In this document: piece by piece, positions 1 through 10,719 of the stretch
Layout of the letters: each line of letters begins with the position of its first letter
Numbering within the stretch: position 1 is the first letter of the stretch
NCBI GenBank assembly: GCA_907165275.2
Contig: OU015654.1
Coordinates: 12,479,501 to 12,543,500, forward strand
Reading direction: 5' to 3'
DNA length: 64,000 bases
DNA from: Zygaena filipendulae
Taxonomy: Eukaryota; Arthropoda; Insecta; Lepidoptera; Zygaenidae
Made by a program: the position numbers and the translations under genes
Notes under the pieces: generated by a model
Told to the model about the DNA's origin: nothing
Database searches by the model: none
Seen by the model: the letters and a program-made list of their open reading frames with translations, nothing else

Positions 1-339
1 AAAGTCATTGTTCATCAAAATATGTAGTTAATGAATATCTAAGTTTTGATCGTGTCAAAAATTTACTAAAGGAAAACGCATAGTTTAAAAATGTCACATT
101 CGAAATACTATGTATACCTACGTACTGTATGTAAGTAGATAGTTATTATTCAAAATATAGTTGCTGATGGAAATAAAATAAAAATGAAATGACAAAACTG
201 TATAAGTACTCATTCGTACATATCATCAAGTGGGAAGTGTTTTCTTTAGGAAACTCCAACAGTCTGGTAAAATAAACGCATAAATGCAAATCGGCCTCAA
301 AACGCGCTGAGCACAATAGCATTATTATAAATTGGGCAC
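1..339. other. AT-rich intergenic DNA, no gene seen
   Basis: No coding frame, RNA or recognisable repeat could be supported here. The sequence is AT-rich and ends at the target duplication of the first MITE. Confidence 0.5.
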
Positions 340-342
340 TAA

Positions 343-579
343 CGGCCGCACTCAGAGTCGACTTTAATGATTACTTAGTTAAGTATAGATTTTTAAAACA
401 AAACTGCCGCAATCAGAGACGTTGAGTAAATTAATGTTAATTGGCATTTAATGAGACGTAACTTGATTAGTTAAATGCCAATTAACATTAATTTATTGAA
501 CTTGTCTGATTGCGGCAGTTTTGTTTTAAAAATCTATACTTAACTAAGTAATCATTAAAGTCGACTCTGAGTGCGGCGG
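343..579. mobile_element. Palindromic MITE, family M1 copy 1
   Basis: This 237-bp near-perfect palindrome has terminal inverted repeats reading c(c/g)GCCGCACTCAGAGTCGA. It is flanked by a direct TAA at 340-342 and 580-582. The 3-bp TWA target duplication points to mobilisation by a PIF/Harbinger-type transposase. No coding capacity is present. Three further copies lie at 2979, 26850 and 47275; the copy at 26850 has the same length and nearly the same sequence. Confidence 0.85.
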
Positions 580-582
580 TAA

Positions 583-2130
583 GGAAGACAACTTTTCATA
601 ATTTACAGGGTGTAAGGTTAAACGAGGGACCTATTGGAGGAGGATATTGAGTATTCGATTCTTATCCTAAACGTTAAAAATTACATAAAACTCCATAAAA
701 TTTAGTTTTTACCCAATAATCCAATAAAATACAATATTCATAAAAACTGAGCGCGCAAGAAACACCTGAGAAAAATCCACGTTGCTTAATTCCTTTTCTT
801 TTGCGCGGATATTATTATTATTTGTTGTGTAAGAATTCATTCACACATGTAAACCTGTATTTTTTATGATTTTCTCTATGATTGATCAGTGTTTTTCTTC
901 ATGCATAGGTATTTGTATTAGTTACATAAAAGCATGAATGATGTTAATCCCTTGAATATTTCCTCGTTGAAAATTACATATTGTATAATCATGTAAACTG
1001 AGTTACCTACGCACGAAATATTGTTCTGTTACGGAAGCTAATGTGCAAGTATTTGGCAACTTTTGATGTGTTCATGGAATTTAGCTGCAGATTGTACATA
1101 ACTCTGCCGTCTCATAAATTTTGTTGCAGTGACTATATTTCGGATGGGTTGCGTGATGTTTGGATCTTTTGATTGTCTAACATAATATTATATAGTTATA
1201 TTCATTACATATTATTGTAATTAATTATTAAAATATATCTCTCATAATTATAGTCGAAAAAAAAAAACTAGTTAGGTATTATGTGATAATAATTTTGCTT
1301 GGATTTTATATTCGTATGTAATTTTTTTTTGGATCATCTTCCTATATTTTTTTAATCCGGTGCGTTAAGAAATAGTTTAAATGAGTCTTAGTGATTTACG
1401 ATTTCTTTGTATGCGGCGCGTGACTAATAGCTATCCCAAAGAGTATGTTACAAATTCAGGACCTTTTTTATTGGATTTTTGTTTGCCGTCACAATATCAT
1501 GATATTATTTTTATTACTTGTATCCGATCTCACCTTCGTTCAAAATGGGCCGAAGTTTTGGGCTAAGCCGAAGGTATCTTCCGAGAAACTACCGTGTAAT
1601 TGTTACGAAAGCGGGGGGCGTTGCAGTAGCGACATTATAAGGTTATTGAAACCCCCTATTTCGGCTAAAAGTGGTGGGAGATTAATCGGCTTCGGCCGGA
1701 AATCGATCTTCGACTAGAAATCGCCCTTCATTTTGACACTATTTACCTAAATATTATTGAGGTGTGTATTTTGTGCTCTCTTGTCCTAAAATTGTGACGG
1801 AATTTATAGGTATTAAGGCACACAAGTTCCATACCATAATACATAAAATGTTTGTCGATTGTTTATATTTATTATTAGCTTAACGTAAGAATGGAGGAAA
1901 AACTTATTCAGGATGGGGGTGCCAAAACGAAAGGGTTTCAGTTCCTGTGACTTACTGAACTTGTGCTTAAAACCTTTTGAACACCAACAAGAATAAAGTC
2001 GTCAAACGAAAAATACAGTTACCTAACAAAAGTGCAAAATAAACACACTTATTGGAAACGATCATATTGTATTTTATTTGCAGATATGTATAATCCAGAG
2101 ACTTGAGTTACAAAAACTTGGGCTGGATGC
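583..2130. other. Intergenic AT-rich DNA
   Basis: About 1.5 kb without a supportable gene. Short open frames at 1381-1717 have no recognisable composition or domain and are taken as chance. Confidence 0.4.
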
Positions 2131-2278
2131 CTTCGGAATATAGATGGGCAAAATCAACCCGGTGCTTGTACCTAATTGAACCGGATAAAAGCCTGCCGTT
2201 TTCGGGTTTGGTTAAAAGGCTGGCTTTTATCGGGTTTATACCCAAGCACCGGGTCGATTGCCCATCTATATTTCGGAA
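2131..2278. mobile_element. Palindromic element, family M2 copy 1
   Basis: Two arms of about 65 bases face each other. The left arm contains ATAGATGGGCAAAATCAACC followed by CGGTGCTTG; the right arm is its reverse complement with a few changes. A related but rearranged copy lies at 50018-50198. It is non-coding and MITE-like; the superfamily is unknown. Confidence 0.7.
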
Positions 2279-2978
2279 CTATGTAGTACATTAATGAGCT
2301 TTTTAAATTTTAAGTCTTTGTATGGGGTCAAGTTGTCGTCTGAAAACAAATTAGCCTATCAGTAGTAATTTAAAAATTTCAATTTACTTATTCTTTGATG
2401 AAAAAATAAAAGATTTTTGAAAGTTTTGAGTTTAAACAGTTACCTATAAACTGAGTGTAAAGCAGAATGTATACATCAAAGATATCATATGCTTGCTCGC
2501 GGCTTGGTACCCACTTTTCTGTCTACTTTGCAGGTAAAATCTCAAAAATTCACATAGAGTATGATCGACGCTCTATCAAGTAATCCGAAAACAAGATATT
2601 TTTATTAATAACGCCGTTCCTTTTCATGAATTGTTGTTTCACAGATTATATTATATTCAATAAAAACCCCATTAAATTTATTATTTAATAAAATAGGGAT
2701 GATGTGTATGTAAATATTGAATAGGGATACGTATTGGGAGAAATGAATGAGTGGCAATTTGTTGAAGGGAGGTTTAATTGACATCAATTTAAACTTATTT
2801 TCAATTTGGAGTATTTAACCCTCAAAAGAATAAGTTATTCTTCTGAGATTTAACCTAATTTCCGCCATAGACGGTCAACACCCCTGTCGAAAGTGCGAGA
2901 TCATAATATAGGTAGGTACTTAAATAAGTTGTAATTTGTGATGGACATGTTATGCGTCTCTTTGGTTAAATACTCTGA
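2279..2978. other. Intergenic AT-rich DNA
   Basis: No gene or clear repeat was recognised. A 60-residue frame at 2605-2787 on the minus strand is AT-driven and unsupported. Confidence 0.4.
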
Positions 2979-3208
2979 CGGCCGCAGTCCGCGCTCAGAC
3001 TCGTTTTAATGATTAGTTACTTAATTTTAGGTAAAGATTCTAAAAACAAAACTGCAGCCGCACTCAGAGACGTTCATCCAACTAAATTGAGCTCAATTAG
3101 TTGAGTGCCAATTAATATTAATTTAATGAACGTCTCTGAGTTCGGCAGTTTTGTTTTTAAAATTTACTTCAAATTAAGTAATAATTAAAACGACTAAGGT
3201 ACTCAACA
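2979..3208. mobile_element. Palindromic MITE, family M1 copy 2 (diverged)
   Basis: The left end CGGCCGCAGTCCGCGCTCAG and the internal inverted arms match the 237-bp family, but the right terminus is degraded and no clean target duplication remains. It is older than the copies at 343 and 26850. Confidence 0.7.
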
Positions 3209-3829
3209 CTACTGACAACAGTCATTGTGTTGGATGAAATATATCAGTGTGTTATGAAAAAAAAAACCGTTTGGAAAATCGTTAATTGCGGTCAATTAAA
3301 ACTCGTGCCGCAGGGAGTGCAATCAAAACATTTTGTATGTACCTAATATCTTTCGCTGTATATTAATGATATTATTGTAATGAATAGAAATATTTTTAGT
3401 TTGTATTTGTTTTTAACAAGAATTAAACACAGTAAGCGCTACAATGTTGTTTTTTATTTTAGCTCTATAAATACATATATATACTCACATATATGTAGGT
3501 ATATCGGTAAGTAGGTATATTGAGAGTGGAAATACGGACCGAAATAACTAAAAAATCGCATATATTGTATTGAATTGTTTATTATATAAAACTTATAAAA
3601 ATCACTTAACTTTTTGAATATGTTTTAAAATTGGATTATGTGAAAAAAATGTGGTATGAGTTTTCTATATATAAATACTAACACGTCTGATGCAAAATAT
3701 AGTACCTGCAAAACTACACCGCCGCAATGAAAAATGAGTATTAGGTATTGCTTTTCTACTTAACAACAGATGGCGCCACGAGCGAAGCTCGGTCGCCCAG
3801 ATATTATATTTTACATGATTGTGTAATAT
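3209..3829. other. Intergenic DNA
   Basis: No gene was recognised. The tract is AT-rich with TATA/TACA simple sequence around 3470-3520. Confidence 0.35.
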
Positions 3830-3958
3830 AGTACAGACGCATAAACATAACTAGACTGGAAAATGGAACCCTGTGTTCATCACACAAAGTCCAACCCCTA
3901 TCGGGAATCGAACCCGGAACCCCTCGATTAGCGGGCAAGCATGGTGATTGGTGGGTCA
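3830..3958 (-). mobile_element. tRNA-derived SINE, minus-strand copy
   Basis: Read on the minus strand this has a B-box-like GGGTTCGATTCCCGATAGGG and an upstream A-box-like stretch, followed by a TTTGTGTGATGAACACAGGG body. The same order is seen in the plus-strand copy at 57636. The promoter is tRNA-like but there is no complete cloverleaf, so it is called a SINE and not a tRNA gene. Confidence 0.75.
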
Positions 3959-4128
3959 CCAATCGAGGTGGAAGTGGTTTGGTTTTGTGCTTTGCCGGAG
4001 TACAATTGGTTGTGACTTCGGTTCGACTGTGGCTTCATATTTCGCAGTGTTTTTTGTTTACACTTCGGTTCACGTTTTAACTTATAAATATAACTAAACT
4101 CTTTTTAGCAAATACCTACTACAATCCT

Positions 4129-4157
4129 CAGACGAAATAAAATTATTTCGTCTGAGC
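4129..4157. repeat. Short perfect palindrome
   Basis: TCAGACGAAATAAA is followed directly by its reverse complement. A similar partial palindrome (TCAGAC...GTCTGAG) sits at 23500-23518 just upstream of cGLR gene 2. Confidence 0.5.
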
Positions 4158-4631
4158 TACAATCATAGACTATGCAAATATGTATATCTAATCAGATAAA
4201 GTGACTCTGTCAAAACTTTTCCTTATAATTTAACTGAGAATTTAACAATAAAAAAATATAAAAAAGAATTCGAATAAAAAATCTATTCAAAAATTTAATG
4301 TCAAAGTAATAAAATATATTATTATGATATAAAAAATCCGCGCGATGCCATAACAAAAAAAAAAAAACAAAAACAACGCACGTTGCATAGGCATAATTAC
4401 GATACGATTTAATGCAGGTAAATATTTGTTTTGGGCCAAAGAATCAAAAACAATGATATTAAATACTTATAATATCGTTGGCATAAAAGGCCACCGTTTT
4501 ATAAAATTGTATTTTTTACTCTATCGTATTAAAATTTTTAAAAAGTCTTTTGTTTCTTTATCTATCAGTCTATTATAGTCACGACAGACCCGCGTTTTGC
4601 AGGTAAAAGTTACTTAAAATATTATGTAAAA

Positions 4632-4866
4632 TACTAGTCGTGCCCCGCGGTTTCACCCGCGTTAATTTCAGAGTTCCCGCGGGAATTCCGGCACAAAAAG
4701 TACCCAATGTGTTAATCTGATGTAGGTATAAGCTATATTATTGTAAAGTTTCCATTTAAATCCATCCAGTAGTTTTTGCGTGAAAGAGTAACAAACATCC
4801 ATCCATCCATCCATCCATCCATACATACTTACAAACTTTCGCGTTTATAATATTAGTAGGATATAG
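4632..4866 (+). repeat. Interspersed repeat family A (CCCGCGG type)
   Basis: A nearly complete copy: it starts CTAGTCGTGCCCCGCGG, runs through TTCCCGCGGGAATTCCGG and a conserved AAATCCATCCAGTAGTTTTT segment, and ends CGCGTTTATAATATTAG. A short CATC microsatellite lies inside at 4797-4822. This family occurs about 25 times in the window in both orientations. Its origin (SINE or 3' tail of a longer element) cannot be settled from this window. Confidence 0.75.
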
Positions 4867-5059
4867 ATTCATTAAAAAAAAATTTAGAGCGCCCAAGTTG
4901 CCGACTTTTCGATGTTTGTTTAAAATGCCGAAGACAATGATGTTTTTATGTCTTTGGCCAAAGAGTAGGTATATAACCACTGCATGGATTGTGACACTAG
5001 CTGAGCAGTCAGGTTTACTTACCACTATACCAACGATGCTTTATCTTATTCTTAATATA

Positions 5060-5222
5060 TGTATATAAATCACGTGTCACGTTGTTTGTCCGCGATGGAC
5101 TCCGAAACTACTGTACTGTACTGTACTGTCGGGGTACAAAGAAGGACATAGAGTATTTTTTCCCGCAACCTCCGCGGGAACTCCGAAATTACCGCGGATG
5201 AAATCGCGGGGGACAGCTAGTA
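5060..5222 (-). repeat. Interspersed repeat family A, minus copy
   Basis: Reverse orientation, ending GGGACAGCTAGTAT. It is joined head to tail with the next copy. Confidence 0.7.
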
Positions 5223-5413
5223 TCCTACTAATATTATATAGATGTTTGGATGTTTGTTACTCAATTACGCAAAAACGGCTGAACGGATTTGGATGAAATT
5301 TGGCATGCACGTTGTCAGGGGTACAGAGAAGGACATAGGGTACTTTTTATCCCGGAATTCCCGCGGAAACTCCGAAATTACCGCTGGTGAAACCGCGGGG
5401 CACAGCTAGTATT
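5223..5413 (-). repeat. Interspersed repeat family A, minus copy
   Basis: Starts CTACTAATATTATATAGATG and ends GGCACAGCTAGTATTA. It lies directly next to the previous copy, about 90 bp downstream of the stop codon of cGLR gene 1. Confidence 0.7.
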
Positions 5414-5504
5414 ATATATGTATGAAACAACTTAGAAGATAGGAATTTTTTTAGTGAGTAATTTACCCAGTAACCTATTAGGTTTTGAAGCATCTGTCAA
5501 CATT

Positions 5505-6191
5505 TCAATCGATATCTAAAGCTTTCCCAAGGGCAACGCCCAGCGCATCGAACTTCTTCTTGTAGCTCATTTCCGATCTCAATTTATCCATTTCCAATTT
5601 TGCATCTCTCATGTCACACGCCAGGCCATCGATCTGGTCCTGCATCGATTTCTTCTCGTCGATTTCTTTCTTCAACTCCGTCCGGACGTCTCGTAGTTCG
5701 GTGACCAGTCTGTCGATTTGGTCTTGCATCGCCTTAGCGAGGTCGAGGCTCGGGCCAGCTCGGGCGGCGTCCGGGGGCCTGGGTGACTCCGGCGAGCTGA
5801 GGGACCTGCTCGAATTAACGCTCACCAGCTGTTTCTTGAACACGTCGTTCTCCCGGAACGCCTGCAACTCCTCGCCGGTGAGCAGGCACGAAGCCAGCTT
5901 CTCGACGTCGTTGCTGTCGATGCTGGCGAGGACGTCGTCGAGTTTCTTCGCGTACGTCTGCTGCAAGCCCGCCCGCAGGCCCTCGATCAGGTTGTTCTGA
6001 TTGTTCCAGAAGTACGGGATGTTCGCGGCCCGGACGGCGTCGCGCAGCTCCTCCACCATCGCCCGGAACAGCACGCTCAGCTTGTTCTCCCAATACTTCT
6101 TGTCGTTATTGTGCACTTTCCACAAGAACAGGGTCTTTATGTAGTAACTTGCGATCGCTTTCAAGCCTAACGCGTCTCTCATTTTCTTCAC
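5505..6191 (-). CDS. cGLR gene 1, exon 4: Mab-21 C-terminal half plus coiled coil
   Basis: This last exon starts after a TTTCAG acceptor in phase 0 and encodes 228 residues plus stop. It begins VKKMRDALGLKAIASYYIKT, matching the start of the last exon of gene 2 (IKKLRDVQEMDKIASYYIKT), and runs through the helical C-terminal half of a Mab-21 fold, including IPYFWNNQNNLIEGL. After LLTGEEL it continues into a serine/proline-rich linker and a coiled coil of about 64 residues (protein residues about 462-525), in which MQDQID occurs twice about 27 residues apart. Gene 2 lacks this tail. A coiled coil on a nucleotide second-messenger synthase suggests oligomerisation; that is inference. The exon is more GC-rich than its surroundings. 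Confidence 0.85.
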   Translation of the reverse strand: MKKMRDALGLKAIASYYIKTLFLWKVHNNDKKYWENKLSVLFRAMVEELRDAVRAANIPYFWNNQNNLIEGLRAGLQQTYAKKLDDVLASIDSNDVEKLASCLLTGEELQAFRENDVFKKQLVSVNSSRSLSSPESPRPPDAARAGPSLDLAKAMQDQIDRLVTELRDVRTELKKEIDEKKSMQDQIDGLACDMRDAKLEMDKLRSEMSYKKKFDALGVALGKALDID

Positions 6192-6396
6192 CTGAAATAT
6201 AATTACTATCGTGCCAAATTTTCACATCTGACTACATTATTACGGATTGCAGAGGTGCAAATAAATAAATAATGACCGTTCATTGCCAAAGTAAAACTAA
6301 TAATCAAAACAATGTAAAAAGTGGGTGTTTCCACTATTTCTGGCAAACTAATAATAATTTCCACACTATTGCTTTTGTTCAGACTTTATTTTATAA

Positions 6397-6478
6397 CTAG
6401 CTGTTCCTCGCGAATTCACCCGCGCCAATTTTAGGATTCCCTCGGGAACTCTGGGATGAATACCCTTTATTAATTATC
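6397..6478 (+). repeat. Repeat family A fragment
   Basis: Begins CTAGCTGTTCCTCGCG and stops after about 80 bases. It lies downstream of gene 1 exon 3, inside intron 3. Confidence 0.55.
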
Positions 6479-6573
6479 TAATATCCTGTAAACTATTTTA
6501 TTGCCAAAATTTTAGCTTCATAGGTCGAATTTATTGATTATCGACAATGCGTTTTAATCGTTTTATACAATAC

Positions 6574-6760
6574 TAGCTGTCCCCCGCGGCTTACGTTAAT
6601 TTCAGAGGTTCCGCGGCAATTCTAGGATAAAATATACGTATAAACCTTCCTCTTGAATCACTGTATCTATTGCAAACTGCTGTCTATCGCGTAAAATCTA
6701 TATCGCAAACTGCTGAAAATCCGTTCAGCAGTTTGCGAGTTTATCGCGAACAGACAGACA
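6574..6760 (+). repeat. Repeat family A fragment
   Basis: Begins CTAGCTGTCCCCCGCGG and ends near the CCGTTCAGCAG...CAGACAGACAGACG segment typical of family members. It lies in intron 3 of gene 1. Confidence 0.55.
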
Positions 6761-6955
6761 GACGCGGCAGAGGACTTTGTTTTATATGCAGTGATGAAAA
6801 TGAAGAAAAAAAAAAGAAACTTCTTCCACGTTTGGAATTGTCTATCCTACTCGGCCCGACCTCCCTCATCACTCTGGCTGCTGTCAGCTTCATACACGAT
6901 TAAACACACTCTTCGCACTAGGTGAAAACGGACAATAATATAGTGCGAGACTCAC

Positions 6956-7118
6956 CAGTCTTATGGTGGTTTTCAATTGCTGGCAACCTTTAATCATATC
7001 CCTCTCGAAGTCCTGAAAAGACAGCCTCCAGCAGCGGTTTTTCAACGTGTTATCAGTCAAGGCCTTATTAGGTTTCGGCACGACCAGCCAAAACTTCTGC
7101 TGCGTCCCTAAGATCTTC
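6956..7118 (-). CDS. cGLR gene 1, exon 3
   Basis: A 163-base exon enters in phase 2 after TTGCTTTCAG and leaves in phase 0 before GTGAGT. It encodes KILGTQQKFWLVVPKPNKA..., ending LKTTIRL. The matching segment of gene 2 reads YWMVVPKPNKA... and ends LRQAIRL, where the same phase-0 junction follows. In gene 2 this segment is fused to the preceding exon, so gene 1 has one extra intron (8107-7119). VVPKPN is the core strand and loop between the catalytic sheet and the C-terminal helices in Mab-21 proteins. Confidence 0.85.
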
Positions 7119-8107
7119 CTGAAAGCAAATAAGGGCGTAATGTATCAGCCACTAAATAACCAACACCGCCTATCGCGAGGTTAAAAGTACCTAATCTACT
7201 TAAAATTTGGCACAAACGAAAAACTTTAAATAGCCGGAGACATCCAGACCGCACAACATCGTCTGACGAAATATGGTGCGATGACGCTCATCATTGAAGA
7301 AATCGATGCAACGATCAAAAAAATTTATTACCCACACGCCTGTTTCAGCATTGTCAAATTCGTGGCCAAGTTACATACATACATTCTCTGAATTTGTAAA
7401 ATCGGGTAAAATTTTTTAGAACTCTCGTGTTTCTTTTACGACGTAAAGACTTAGTACCTAAAAGAGGAGTTTTTGCGCAAAAACGGACCTGGGCCCGTAT
7501 TTTTGAATCGCTCGAATTACTTTTCGCACACGTAATCGCAAGATTCATATTAATAATTGTATGAACATTCATGAACAGTACAATACACATGTATGAAAGT
7601 AATTCGAGTGATTCAAAAATACGGTCCCTGTATGCGCCTGTGGCAAGAACCGTTAGTTTTGAAGTTTTGAATCGGTATATTTGGACTCCTCAAATATAAT
7701 ATACGTGTTAATGAATTAACTGAAAACCTGATACACCCCATTTAAAAAAAATTACAATAATATGATTAAAATATATTTTATGTTGAAAAAATTTATACTT
7801 TAAAAGTTATTCAACATTAGTTTAGAGGTGACCTATCTACGAAATTCCAAGCGCTACGCCCGCGCCTACCGGTTTGATTTTTTTTGCTGCGGGCGGCGTA
7901 CGCGCCAAATATTGTATTATAAATAATTTAGACATGGGCTAATAAAAATGAAAAAATATAACCTATATTAAAATATAGTGCGATCGATTCGCTAGTTAAT
8001 TCTGAGCAAACTACTTTCTAGTTTTCAGTTAATTCATTAACACGTTGTATAGATACACGTTGTTAATTCAAGCTTTAACAGTGAAAAGAGTAAAATAGAA
8101 TATTAAC
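7119..8107 (-). other. Intron 2 of cGLR gene 1
   Basis: Bounded by donor GTTAAT and acceptor TTTCAG. It contains only AT-rich sequence and a short inverted pair: ATTTTTGAATCGCTCGAATTAC at about 7500-7520 and its complement at about 7598-7622. Confidence 0.6.
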
Positions 8108-8583
8108 CTGTAATTTTCCGGCCAGCGAGGGAGCGAGAACCTAATCACCGGCACCAGATCCACATCGAGCTCGAAGTGTTCGTTGCCGGGCTCGTTTCTC
8201 ACGTTCAGTGTGAACGCCGGGCCCGACTCCTTGTACGTGAGGAGATACGACACGTCCTTGACGGCGACCCGGCCCTGCATCTCGTTGACGGCTCGCTGCA
8301 CGATGCCGTGCATCCACTGCCGGAACTTGTTTTGCAGCAGGTATTTGTCGGGATCGCGCCAGTCGCGCGTCGCCTTGTGGCACTTCTCCCACTCCGGCTG
8401 CTTGTCCAGGTGGTCGAACGGCTTGGTGATCTTCAGTTTCACGAAGCCAGCGCTGTCGTTCTCTAGACATATCCCGTTCTCTCCCTCCTCGTAGCTGATG
8501 GGCAGTTTGATCACTATGTCCATGTCGAACTCGTCCAGTTTCGCCACTTTGATGCCGTCGGCTACGCTGCCGCCGCAGAAGCA
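8108..8583 (-). CDS. cGLR gene 1, exon 2: catalytic core
   Basis: This 476-base exon starts in phase 0 after ATATTCCAG. It encodes the nucleotidyltransferase core: C-F-C-GGS at residues 104-106, then EFDMDIVIKLP with D120 and D122, and later FELDVDLVP with D240/D242. GS followed by [E/D]-x-D and a distant third Asp is the metal-binding pattern of active cGAS, OAS and cGLR enzymes. These turn NTPs into cyclic dinucleotide or linear oligoadenylate messengers on sensing foreign nucleic acid. All three acids are present, so an active enzyme is likely; the product (for example 2'3'-cGAMP or 3'2'-cGAMP) cannot be read from sequence. MiD49/51-type mitochondrial receptors share the fold but usually lack the acidic set. 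The exon is GC-rich. Confidence 0.88.
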
Positions 8584-9310
8584 CTGGAATATTCGACGGC
8601 GCCGCTGATGTTGTGGTAAGGGGCCTGTCGCGGGTTCGATACCCGCATCAGGGTAAGTACAAAATTTATGTGCGGAACATTGGTGTTTATTGTGAGCCTG
8701 GGCTTTTGATATGTAGCATGAGTATGTATTTACAACAAAAAAGTATGTAAGTATTACTATGTAAGCACTACAATGATCTTTGCTGGAAACACCATTTGAT
8801 CCCGTTAGCTAAGAGAAGGGAAATAGCTGACTTGACATTCCTCTTAAAGATAGCTCAAGGCGCCATCGACTGCTCTGACTTTCTGTTGCTGCTCTCAATT
8901 AACTCTCCACCCAAATTCTTAAGAAATAGTAATATACATATTCAAACTTTCCAATTCGTCATCTAATAATTGGCAAAACTCATACATAATTTAGCTGAAA
9001 TTAATTTGGTTAATCAGTGTTTTGACTCAGTTTTTTTCAGGATTCGGAAAATAACCACTAAAATGATTCATGAAAAATTTAAACTAAATTAAAAAAAGCT
9101 AAATGTAACAAGTACTTACCTGAAAACCGCATCAAAATAGGTTTAGCCAAACACGAGATAATCATGTACAAACATACATATATACAAATACATATATAAT
9201 ATATTAGGTATTATAATAGTAATCGTGTATTCTATATATAACTGTACACAGATATTATCTGCAACTTTATACAAATACTATATTGTTTTTTCTTCAATAT
9301 TTTTGACCTT
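8584..9310. other. Left part of gene 1 intron 1
   Basis: Contains a tRNA-like B-box remnant (GCGGGTTCGATACCCGC at about 8628-8645, probable SINE scrap) and AT-rich DNA up to the non-LTR retrotransposon. Confidence 0.4.
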
Positions 9311-9642
9311 TTGGTAATTTCAATATATTTTAGTTTAATTTTTTGTAAATCATTTAATACTGTACAATACTGTTCAACGGACAAGTTTGTAATGAAGATA
9401 TTTGATATATATATTTGTAACCAGTTATTTGCAACTCGGTACGGATATTATATCCCCAGTTACGTATACAACTATGCACACAAGTCCTATGTGCATAATC
9501 TTAACAGCTATTCTTGTTTGTCTGCTTATGGAAGCTGCATTACCGTGCTGTCTCTGAAACATGCAGTTCGCCAGTGCTTTCTGCAGAGTGACTGCATTGA
9601 ATTATCTTTCCTACACGAGAGCTCTGCTTAAATGCGATTGTT

Positions 9643-10719
9643 TTGGATGAGATAGATAACGCTGGGAATATTATATGCCACAGAGTGAGTGATCCCAGCG
9701 AATGCCCTGCGTTATCACGGTGTAGCGGTGACTCATTGTTGGTACTGACTGTTAACATACGTAGTGTGAACTGCAATTTTGATATTTTACTAATATTCCT
9801 TTCTCAATTGGAAATAAATATAGATATAGTAGTGCTAACGGAATGTTGGACAAATGACAACTTTATGCCGCCATCAATTAATAATTATAATATGTTTAAA
9901 ACGAATGTATGTTTGAACCAGAATGATGGTGTTATTGTATATGTCCGAGAAATAATACAAGTAACCTCTTACTGTGAGCCGCCTTGTATTGAAGGAAATT
10001 GTTTGTTGATTAATATTAATGAGGATATCTCTATTTTCTGTATGTACCGTCCACCTTGCTACAGAAACATATCTAACTTTATTAATTCTTTGGATAAAAT
10101 TTTAAATGAATATGGCTCAAAATCGAATGTAATTCTGACTGGGGACCTAAACCTGGACATTACGCCTGGAGATCTGAACACCAATGCTGCTACTTATCTT
10201 AATCTAATGGCCACCTATGGACTTAAGGCGGGTATAACATGCCCAACTAGGAAAAAGGCGTGTATTGATCACTTCATGATAAAAACAAGGTACAAATGTG
10301 AAACTTTTGTGTTTGACGAGTTGACAGATCACTCACCAATTCTTATGCACATAGACTGTAACAAAATGCCAAAAAAATTGTACACACACAGAGTGTCGGT
10401 TGACCAAGAAGCGATTAAGAAATGCCTTACTGAGGAGTCATGGGCTGAAGTGTATTCGTCCTTGGATGTGCAGCAGGCTGCAGATTATTTTGTTACTAAA
10501 CTGGAGTTTTATATCAGCGAAAATACTAGGGTTGATAATGTTCCTAAACGCATTTTGCCTCTTAAGCCATGGATCACTGTTGGGGTTGTAAGGTCTATTA
10601 AGAAAAGGGACAGAATGCATAAGAGGACCAAAAAGCATCCTGATAGTGAGCAACTTGTGAATGGATACAAAATTTATAGAAATATCTTAAATCAAGGCAC
10701 TGAAAAAGGACTATTATAG
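9643..10719 (+). pseudogene. Non-LTR endonuclease domain frame
   Basis: About 358 codons covering an apurinic/apyrimidinic-like endonuclease that would nick target DNA. Visible motifs in order are VNIRS, TECW, a TGDLNLD catalytic block and DHSPIL near the end. The frame then runs into a stop at 10719 while the homologous continuation lies in the next frame. A single extra base around 10696-10697 explains this, so the element is no longer able to make one full polyprotein. Confidence 0.85.

Noticed and set aside
5611..6093. Frames overlapping cGLR gene 1 exon 4 on both strands
   Set aside because: Shadows; splice phase and homology fix the 5505-6191 minus frame.
8141..8584. Alternative frames over cGLR exon 2
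   Set aside because: No catalytic motif; Arg/Gly-rich shadow composition.
9540..9776. Minus-strand 78-codon frame in the non-LTR element
   Set aside because: Antisense to the endonuclease frame.
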